IMG/VR virus record: IMGVR_UViG_3300021959_000529 | Coordinates: 1 to 20,399 of that record | Reading direction: 5' to 3' (one strand) | Source of the DNA: a virus | Length of the DNA: 20,399 bases | Shown here: positions 16,324-20,399 of the stretch, in pieces | Layout: each line of letters starts with the position of its first letter | How positions within the stretch are numbered: the stretch's first letter is position 1 | Made by a program: the position numbers and the translations under genes | Notes under the pieces: model-generated | What the model was told of the DNA's origin: nothing | The model's input: only the letters and a program-made list of their open reading frames with translations | Database searches by the model: none

Positions 16324-16560
16324 ATGAACAAAAAACAAAAAGAACATCAATCAGTTATTCCAGGCCATTCACTTGGCGCAAATGTAGTTAATGGAGATTT
16401 AGGTTTTGCAATTCGAGCATGGAAGAAAAAACTTAAAGATTCGAAGATTCTTGATAAGATTAAATCTAAAAAAGAATTTGTTAAGCCAAGCGTAACAAAA
16501 CGGATTCAACGAAACGATGCTGCATATCGACAAAGAATGCAGAGCTTGAAAGACTTTTAG
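16324..16560 (+). CDS. rpsU: Ribosomal protein bS21-like protein
   Basis: A 78-residue basic protein. Residues about 25-66 follow the bS21 pattern closely: DLGFAIRAWKKKLKDSKIL then DKIKSKKEFVKPSVTKRIQR, to compare with the bacterial form in which a helix of type ALKRFKKKCEKAGIL is followed by a KREFYEKPSVKRKRK-like segment. The EF-x-KPSV-x-KR core is retained. Cellular bS21 binds the small ribosomal subunit near the 3' end of 16S rRNA, at the site where mRNA Shine-Dalgarno pairing occurs. Virus-encoded bS21 copies have been reported in aquatic phages, including a T4-like pelagiphage. The gene ends the prohead unit, has a weak ACAGG ribosome-binding site and ends in TAG, the only TAG stop among the genes here. 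It could redirect host translation, by inference. It resembles a complete, undamaged protein. Confidence 0.75.
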   Translation: MNKKQKEHQSVIPGHSLGANVVNGDLGFAIRAWKKKLKDSKILDKIKSKKEFVKPSVTKRIQRNDAAYRQRMQSLKDF

Positions 16561-16574
16561 TACCCTCCTATAAT
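16546..16574 (+). promoter_or_regulatory. Sigma-70-like promoter TTGAAA, 17 bp, TATAAT
   Basis: TTGAAA at 16546-16551 and a perfect TATAAT at 16569-16574 are separated by exactly 17 bases. The -35 box lies inside the last codons of the bS21-like gene. The predicted start is about 16581, and an intrinsic terminator ends at 16637. It is the only strong host-type promoter I see among late-type motifs. The -10 box is also inside a perfect inverted repeat, so a purely structural explanation is possible. Confidence 0.45.
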
Positions 16575-16586
16575 AGGATTATAGGA
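16566..16586 (+). repeat. Perfect 9-bp inverted repeat after the bS21-like gene
   Basis: TCCTATAAT (16566-16574) and ATTATAGGA (16578-16586) are exact reverse complements around the three-base loop AGG. The hairpin begins six bases after the TAG stop. There is no T-run after it, so it is not a classical terminator. It may cap the 3' end of the upstream mRNA, act as an operator over the TATAAT box, or both. Confidence 0.6.
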
Positions 16587-16609
16587 CCGACATATTAATT
16601 TATGTTTAC

Positions 16610-16637
16610 GCCCCAGCAGCAATGTTGGGGCTTTTTT
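16610..16637 (+). terminator. Intrinsic terminator with GCAA tetraloop
   Basis: GCCCCAGCA (16610-16618) pairs with TGTTGGGGC (16623-16631), one G-T pair included, closing a GCAA loop, followed directly by six T residues. It ends the prohead unit. The downstream flank TTTTTTACTGTTTTT recurs at the second terminator. Its presence rules out the in-frame ATG at 16602 as the start of the next gene. Confidence 0.88.
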
Positions 16638-16656
16638 ACTGTTTTTACGTGGCCAC

Positions 16657-16665
16657 ATATTTATA
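16657..16665 (+). promoter_or_regulatory. Putative phage late promoter motif ATATTTATA
   Basis: Matches nine of the ten motif bases, with C instead of A at the first position (16656). It lies 20 bases after the terminator and ends 17 bases before the ATG at 16683. It continues as AGAAAGAAA, similar to the TAAAG-type continuation at the other copies. Confidence 0.55.
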
Positions 16666-16682
16666 AGAAAGAAAAAAATTAC

Positions 16683-17096
16683 ATGAAAAGACACGTATTA
16701 GCAGAAAATATGATACGGTTTAGAACAAAGAATTTAACTGAATTATATAACGAATCAGATTTACCAGATTTTAGTTATATTTTAATAAATGTCTTAAAAC
16801 AAAAATATCCAGGTATACAATTCAACCGAACTTTAGATGGGGTAGAAAGTGAAGACGGTCAACTTACAGTAATAGCAGACTCAATAATTGAAGACGGTTA
16901 TGGCGGTGTTTGGGTGTGGGATGTAAATGTAGGGCCATATAAAGGAGTCATGACAGCTGCAATTCGTCAAACAACTGAATTAATATTAAAACAACATCCA
17001 AATTTAAAACCCGCAATATTTGTTGATGGAGAAAACCAAAACCCACGCGCGTGGGAAGCAATTGCAAAAAAATTAGGATATAAAATAATAGAATAA
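16683..17096 (+). CDS. Hypothetical protein in its own terminator-bounded unit
   Basis: A 137-residue protein starting MKRHVLAENMIRFRTKNLTE. I start it at 16683 because the upstream in-frame ATG at 16602 would place an intrinsic terminator and a promoter motif inside the gene. The body has mixed alpha/beta character with GVWVWDVNVGPYKG in the middle and an end (NPRAWEAIAKKLGYKIIE) that recalls the last helix-strand of GNAT acetyltransferases, but no acetyl-CoA loop (Q/RxxGxG/A) is visible, so I do not assign that family. LAE followed by Asn near the N-terminus is a possible gp21-type cleavage site. It is flanked by terminators on both sides and preceded by one late-type motif, so it appears to be monocistronic. 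Confidence 0.82.
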   Translation: MKRHVLAENMIRFRTKNLTELYNESDLPDFSYILINVLKQKYPGIQFNRTLDGVESEDGQLTVIADSIIEDGYGGVWVWDVNVGPYKGVMTAAIRQTTELILKQHPNLKPAIFVDGENQNPRAWEAIAKKLGYKIIE

Positions 17097-17102
17097 CATT
17101 TT

Positions 17103-17124
17103 AAAGACTCAATGAGTCTTTTTT
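17103..17124 (+). terminator. Intrinsic terminator
   Basis: AAAGACTC (17103-17110) pairs with GAGTCTTT (17114-17121) around a three-base AAT loop, followed by Ts and then ACTGTTTTTTT. It begins six bases after the stop of the 16683 gene. Its downstream flank matches that of the 16610 terminator over about 15 bases. Confidence 0.85.
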
Positions 17125-17144
17125 ACTGTTTTTTTGTACAGCAC

Positions 17145-17154
17145 CATATATATA
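17145..17154 (+). promoter_or_regulatory. Variant late-type motif upstream of gene 22 (distal copy)
   Basis: CATATATATA followed by TTAAAATA matches the 20017 copy with its continuation at 16 of 18 positions. If used, transcription would begin near 17162, directly at the hairpin that follows. This would make it a second, distal promoter for the scaffold-capsid unit. An extra weak TTGTAC, 16 bp, TAAAAT arrangement overlaps it. Confidence 0.35.
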
Positions 17155-17161
17155 TTAAAAT

Positions 17162-17185
17162 ACGCTATTCTATCCAATATAGCGT
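17162..17185 (+). repeat. Hairpin in the gene 22 leader
   Basis: ACGCTAT (17162-17168) and ATAGCGT (17179-17185) are exact reverse complements around a ten-base loop. No T-run follows. It lies in the 167-base gap between genes, just after the variant motif, where it could be the 5' end of a gene 22-23 transcript. Confidence 0.5.
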
Positions 17186-17203
17186 CCCTTGTTTATCAAT
17201 AAC

Positions 17204-17213
17204 AATATTTATT
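17204..17213 (+). promoter_or_regulatory. Putative phage late promoter motif AATATTTATT (proximal copy for gene 22)
   Basis: Ends 50 bases before the gene 22 ATG, much farther than the other copies, leaving room for a hairpin and a strong ribosome-binding site in the leader. The last base is T, as at 11299. Confidence 0.55.
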
Positions 17214-17232
17214 AAGATTTCTAATAATCTTA
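17213..17232 (+). repeat. Small hairpin before the gene 22 ribosome-binding site
   Basis: TAAGATT (17213-17219) and AATCTTA (17226-17232) are exact reverse complements with a six-base loop. It starts at the last base of the proximal promoter motif and ends 18 bases before the AAGGAG site, so it would leave that site accessible. Confidence 0.4.
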
Positions 17233-17250
17233 TTTCCAAAAAACAAATTT

Positions 17251-17256
17251 AAGGAG
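17251..17256 (+). promoter_or_regulatory. Strong Shine-Dalgarno site of gene 22
   Basis: AAGGAG, seven bases before the ATG at 17264, is the best ribosome-binding site in the window and fixes the start of the scaffold gene. It contrasts with the fibre, 4705 and portal genes, which have none. Confidence 0.8.
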
Positions 17257-17263
17257 AAAACTT

Positions 17264-18274
17264 ATGGCAAAATCAGATTTGCTAAAAGAAGCGATTGCTG
17301 ATGCTAATGCTGTTAGAGAAACTGCTTTAGCGAATGCAAAATTAGCTCTTGAAGAAGCTTTCACTCCACGAATCCAAAGCATGCTTTCAGCTAAATTGTC
17401 TGAAGAATTAGAAGACGAAGAAGAAGGTACAGAAGGTATGATGAGAGGCTCAGAAATGAGAGGATCAGAAATGCGTGAGCAAGAGGATGAACTGGATTTG
17501 GAAGAGCCTATTGAAGAACCAGAAATGGAAGATGAAACGGGCGCTGAAGGCGATGTAATGAATGTTACAATCGATGACCCAACTACTTCACAATCACCAG
17601 ACTTTGTAGGAGATATTCCTGCTGCTGGAGAAGAAATAGAAGGTGAAGAAGAAATAGAAGGTGAAGAAGAAATAGGTGGAGAAGATGATCTTGATCTTGA
17701 ATCAATCATCCGTGAACTTGAAGGTGACTTAAACGAAGAAGAAGCTGAAGAGAAATACGAAGAAGGTGAGATGAGAGGTGAAGATGAACCAATAGAAGAA
17801 GACATTGATTCTATTATCGAAGCTATTCTTGGCGAAGAAGAAGAAGAGAAAGAAATGGGAGAACAAGTTGCTGATGAGGCTGGTGATGATGGTGACGGAA
17901 TGTTACCTGAAGCGGCAGAATTAGAAGAAGCGTATTCAACCATTAAACAACTTCAATCTGTTCTTCAAGAAGTTAACTTGCTAAACGCAAAACTTCTTTA
18001 CACAAACAAATTGTTCCGTAACTTTGAATTATCAGAAAATCAAAAGATGAAAGTAATTGAAAACTTTGATAGAGCTGGTAATACAAGAGAAGTTAAATTA
18101 GTATTTAGCACATTAGCTGAATCATTCCAAAAGCCTGCTACTAAAAAAGCTGTTGTTAAAGAACACAAAAATGTAGCTTCAAAGGCAGTAGGAACCACAG
18201 CACCTGCTAAAGAAATTATCTCAGAAGGAAATGAAATGGCTAACCGATTCAAGAAATTGGCTGGTCTTTTGTAA
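17264..18274 (+). CDS. 22: Prohead core scaffold protein gp22
   Basis: A 336-residue, extremely acidic protein immediately upstream of gp23, the T4 position of gene 22. The N-terminus (MAKSDLLKEAIADANAVRET, then helix ALEEAFTPRIQSMLSAKLSE) and the C-terminal helical part (TIKQLQSVLQEVNLLNAKLL, NQKMKVIENFDRA, ending NRFKKLAGLL) are typical of T4-like scaffolds. Between them, residues about 45-215 are mostly Glu, Asp, Gly and Met with short tandem repeats (RGSEM twice; EEEIEG). Scaffolds of this family form the inner core around which gp23 assembles and are then degraded by gp21; LKE-A and LEE-A near the N-terminus fit the cleavage rule. It starts behind AAGGAG. The acidic middle is longer than I would expect from T4 and probably variable. 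Confidence 0.92.
   Translation: MAKSDLLKEAIADANAVRETALANAKLALEEAFTPRIQSMLSAKLSEELEDEEEGTEGMMRGSEMRGSEMREQEDELDLEEPIEEPEMEDETGAEGDVMNVTIDDPTTSQSPDFVGDIPAAGEEIEGEEEIEGEEEIGGEDDLDLESIIRELEGDLNEEEAEEKYEEGEMRGEDEPIEEDIDSIIEAILGEEEEEKEMGEQVADEAGDDGDGMLPEAAELEEAYSTIKQLQSVLQEVNLLNAKLLYTNKLFRNFELSENQKMKVIENFDRAGNTREVKLVFSTLAESFQKPATKKAVVKEHKNVASKAVGTTAPAKEIISEGNEMANRFKKLAGLL
17630..17674 (+). repeat. 18-bp in-frame tandem repeat in gene 22
   Basis: About two and a half perfect copies of an 18-base unit (GAAGAAATAGAAGGTGAA) encode repeated Glu-Glu-Ile-Glu-Gly-Glu. Whole-codon units mean that slippage would change the length of the acidic segment without shifting the frame. Confidence 0.8.
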
Positions 18275-18306
18275 AACAAAAAAAAAATTAAAAAAGGAAA
18301 ATTAAA

Positions 18307-19956
18307 ATGGAAATTTCAAGTTTGCTAGAAAGCAACGTAGCCACTCAAAGATCTTTAGCATCTGGTCTTGTCTCTAAATGGGAGAAGACAGGTCTATTAG
18401 AAGGTCTTAAGAGTGAAACAGAAAAAGCCGGAATGGCTCAAATGCTTGAGAACCAAGCTCGTCAGCTTGTAAAAGAAGCATCACAAACAGGAACAGCAGA
18501 AGGCTCAGAAGAATGGGCTGGAGTTGCTCTTCCATTAGTAAGACGTATCTTTGCAGAATTTGCTGCTAAAGAATTCGTTTCAGTTCAACCAATGAACCTA
18601 CCTTCAGGTCTTATTTTCTATTTAGACTTTAAGTATGGTACATCACAACCAGGATTCACTGGTGATCAAACTGATCCAGTAACTGCAGCAGGTCACCCAT
18701 TTGGTGCTTCTGAAGCAGCTGACTCTATGTTTGGTGTTACTAATACATCTGGTGATCCAACCGGTGGTCTTTATGGTGCTGGTCGTTTTGGTTACTCAAT
18801 CAACGAAACATCATCAGTTGTAACTGGTACTGTAGCAGCATTGACTGACTCAGCATCATTTAACTATGATTCAAACTTCGTAGATCCTGCAACTGGCGTT
18901 AAAGTTAATACAAATAACTTGAACACAATCTCAGTTCCATTGACATCTTTAGGTGCATATGATTCAACTGCAGTTCGTTCATTTACTATTGATTCTGCTT
19001 CTGCAGGTGCTGTAGGTACTATTTTTAACGCATTCACTAAAGTTGATGGTAGCAACTTAGTATTTGTTGTATCAGGTTCTGATTTAATTACTGCTGCTGA
19101 TTACACAGTTAAGTTTAGCAATCAACCATCTGATACTACAAGAGGTGATTTTGAACAAACTTCATTTACTACTCCAGCTCCAAGTACTTCAGATGATATT
19201 GATATTCCAGAAATTAACTTGGAACTTCAATCTGAAGCAATCGTTGCTAAGACTCGTAAGTTGAAGGCAATCTGGACACCAGAATTTGCTCAAGACTTAA
19301 ACGCTTACCACTCAATTGACGCTGAAGCTGAATTGACTTCAATGTTATCAGAATATGTATCAATGGAAATTGATCTTGAAATTCTTGATATGTTGATCAA
19401 CGCTGCTCCAACCGTTGAATATTGGTCAGCTGTTAATAATGAGGTTTGGAACGGTGCTGGATTTACTCAAACATCAACTGATACTGGTGGTTTCTATAAC
19501 ACTCAAGGTGGATGGTTCCAAACTTTAGGTACTAAACTTCAAAAAGTATCTAACAAGATCCATCAAAAGACCTTAAGAGGTGGAGCTAACTTCCTTGTAA
19601 CTAGTCCAGCTGTTGCAACTATCCTTGAATCTATTCCTGGATTTGCTGCTGACACTGATGGTAACAAAATGGAATTTGCTGCTGGTGTTCAAAAAGTAGG
19701 TGCTATCAATAACAGATACACTGTATACAAGAACCCATACATGAAAGAGAACGTAATCCTTATGGGTTATAGAGGTGCTCAGTTCCTTGAAACAGGTGCT
19801 GTTTATTCTCCATATGTTCCACTTATCATGACTCCATTAGTATACGATCCAGTTAACTTCACTCCACGTAAAGGTGTGATGACTCGTTACGCTAAGAAAG
19901 TGGTTCGTCCTGAATTCTACGGTAAGGTATATGTTAAAGGTCTTGAGACTATTTAA
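18307..19956 (+). CDS. 23: Major capsid protein gp23 precursor
   Basis: A 549-residue HK97-fold capsid protein of the T4 type. The N-terminal delta region (residues 1-65) contains LVSKWEKTGLLEGL, comparable to the T4 precursor, and leads to a likely gp21 cut at TAE-G (Glu65/Gly66), where T4 gp23 is also cut after residue 65; a second fit to the rule is LLE-G at 30-33. The conserved core follows: WAGVALPLVRRIFAEF, VSVQPMNLPSGLIFYLDF, then after a variable Ser/Thr-rich insertion, KTRKLKAIWTPEFAQDLNAY, LRGGANFLVTSPAVATIL and VYKNPYMKENVILMGYRG. It follows gp22 by 32 bases with AAGGA eight bases before the ATG, and a terminator closes the unit. Codon choice shifts toward AAC, TTC, CTT and GGT compared with neighbours, as expected for the most abundant virion protein. 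Confidence 0.98.
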   Translation: MEISSLLESNVATQRSLASGLVSKWEKTGLLEGLKSETEKAGMAQMLENQARQLVKEASQTGTAEGSEEWAGVALPLVRRIFAEFAAKEFVSVQPMNLPSGLIFYLDFKYGTSQPGFTGDQTDPVTAAGHPFGASEAADSMFGVTNTSGDPTGGLYGAGRFGYSINETSSVVTGTVAALTDSASFNYDSNFVDPATGVKVNTNNLNTISVPLTSLGAYDSTAVRSFTIDSASAGAVGTIFNAFTKVDGSNLVFVVSGSDLITAADYTVKFSNQPSDTTRGDFEQTSFTTPAPSTSDDIDIPEINLELQSEAIVAKTRKLKAIWTPEFAQDLNAYHSIDAEAELTSMLSEYVSMEIDLEILDMLINAAPTVEYWSAVNNEVWNGAGFTQTSTDTGGFYNTQGGWFQTLGTKLQKVSNKIHQKTLRGGANFLVTSPAVATILESIPGFAADTDGNKMEFAAGVQKVGAINNRYTVYKNPYMKENVILMGYRGAQFLETGAVYSPYVPLIMTPLVYDPVNFTPRKGVMTRYAKKVVRPEFYGKVYVKGLETI

Positions 19957-19979
19957 TCATTAATCTTATAGAGTAATTG

Positions 19980-20005
19980 GAAGGGATGGCTTAGGTCATC
20001 CCTTT
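19980..20005 (+). terminator. Intrinsic terminator after gene 23
   Basis: AAGGGATG (19981-19988) pairs with CATCCCTT (19997-20004), extended inward by a G-T and a C-G pair around a TTAG loop, and outward by a G-T pair. The T-run is interrupted (TTTCTT) and is followed by ACTGTTT, the same flank seen at the other two terminators. Confidence 0.85.
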
Positions 20006-20016
20006 CTTACTGTTTA

Positions 20017-20026
20017 AATATTTATA
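20017..20026 (+). promoter_or_regulatory. Putative phage late promoter motif AATATTTATA
   Basis: Begins 12 bases after the gene 23 terminator and ends 21 bases before the ATG at 20048. It continues as TTAAAATAAAGGA, which includes an AAAGGA ribosome-binding element. Confidence 0.6.
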
Positions 20027-20047
20027 TTAAAATAAAGGATTAGAATA

Positions 20048-20399
20048 ATGGGAGTCTTTTCAACTAATTTATCAGAAATAACATCTGGCGGATTAATTTC
20101 GTCGAGTCATACTTCTGATTTATATAATGTATTATCAGGTAATACGGTAGAAGATATTACTTTATCCGGATCATTTACAATATCTGCAGGTAATACTACA
20201 TTATTAAATACAACAGCTACTAATTTAACTGCTGCAGCTTTTTCAGCATCATATGTTGATTTAACATCAGCTACACCTTCATACAAAGAAGGACGTATAT
20301 TTTATGATGCAGACAATGGAGCATTGGGTTTATATAACAATGAAGCCGATGTTGTTCATCAATTAGGACAAGAATTTTATTTAAGAGGCCGAAATGATT
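20048..20399 (+). CDS. Fibre-like or appendage structural protein, 3' end outside window
   Basis: The frame is open from the ATG at 20048 to the window end (117 codons), so the gene continues beyond it. It starts MGVFSTNLSEITSGGLISSS and is Ser/Thr/Ala/Gly-rich, with SYKEGRIFYDADNGALGLYN a recognisable pattern in phage fibre and whisker-type proteins, where a 'GRIFYD...LGLYNN' unit introduces a collar or head-attached region. Neither a catalytic motif nor a membrane segment is present in the visible part. The AAAGGA before the start and the late-type motif upstream support the start. An appendage, neck whisker or fibre role is inferred from composition and from its position after gene 23. Confidence 0.75.
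   Translation, partial: MGVFSTNLSEITSGGLISSSHTSDLYNVLSGNTVEDITLSGSFTISAGNTTLLNTTATNLTAAAFSASYVDLTSATPSYKEGRIFYDADNGALGLYNNEADVVHQLGQEFYLRGRND

Noticed and set aside
16602-16682. Upstream in-frame ATG that would extend the 16683 gene by 27 residues
   Set aside because: The extension would contain an intrinsic terminator and a late-type promoter motif, and its translation (MFTPQQQCWGFF...) looks like read-through of the terminator stem.
17230-17943. A 237-codon Ser-rich open frame on the minus strand opposite gene 22
   Set aside because: It is the antisense image of the Glu/Asp-rich repeats (GAA/GAT read backward as TTC/ATC and TCT/TCA-type codons); it has no ribosome-binding site and no recognisable domain.
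1-20399. CRISPR arrays, tRNA genes, insertion sequences, integrase or attachment sites
   Set aside because: No regularly spaced repeats, cloverleaf-like sequence, transposase, integrase or terminal inverted repeats were seen on reading both strands.

Overview
The window is a strongly AT-rich, gene-dense stretch of a T4-like tailed phage (myovirus) genome. Every supported gene reads rightward, and genes are separated by a few bases or overlap. The diagnostic genes are a Rad50/SbcC-like gp46 (5' end outside the window), large terminase gp17, portal gp20, prohead protease gp21, acidic scaffold gp22 and major capsid protein gp23. The tail sheath and tube genes 18 and 19, which sit between 17 and 20 in T4, are absent here, so 17 and 20 are direct neighbours.

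Layout: (1) 2-1534, C-terminal part of gp46. (2) 1559-4675, a large tail-fibre-like protein with a C-terminal self-cleaving S74 chaperone domain. (3) 4705-7305, an 866-residue protein that appears to join a cytidylyltransferase/NMNAT-like domain, a HAD phosphatase-like domain and a covalent nucleotidyltransferase (RNA/DNA-ligase-like) domain. (4) 7333-9708, four small genes of unknown role (a Pro/Ala/Glu-rich linker protein, a Cys-rich putative zinc protein, a coiled coil with a histone-H1-like tail, and a membrane-anchored protein), leading into terminase. (5) 9712-16560, the terminase, portal and prohead genes plus several unknowns, ending with a small gene that looks like ribosomal protein bS21. 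(6) 16683-17096, an isolated unknown gene between two intrinsic terminators. (7) 17264-19956, scaffold and major capsid genes. (8) 20048 to the end, the start of another fibre-like or appendage protein.

Transcription signals are unusually legible. A 9-10 base motif, AATATTTATA or AATATTTATT (one copy has C first), lies 16-22 bases upstream of the first gene of most inferred transcription units, and about 50 bases upstream of gene 22. It is probably the late promoter. Its core is the reverse complement of the T4 late promoter TATAAATA. Three intrinsic terminators share the same downstream flank, TTACTGTTT. One host-type promoter (TTGAAA, 17 bases, TATAAT) overlaps the end of the bS21-like gene and points into a terminator about 40 bases downstream.

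Host: not determinable with confidence. The bS21-like gene and low GC fit aquatic T4-like phages. The 'DTVHDT'-style segment of the 9088 protein and several start codons without Shine-Dalgarno sites hint at Bacteroidota, but genes 21, 22 and 23 have good Shine-Dalgarno sites and the one sigma-70-like promoter is not of Bacteroidota type. Assembly logic: gp22 and other core proteins build the prohead with gp23 on the gp20 portal, gp21 matures it, and gp17 fills it. The 4705 protein has an N-terminus resembling T4 capsid-targeting sequences and might be packaged with the DNA.
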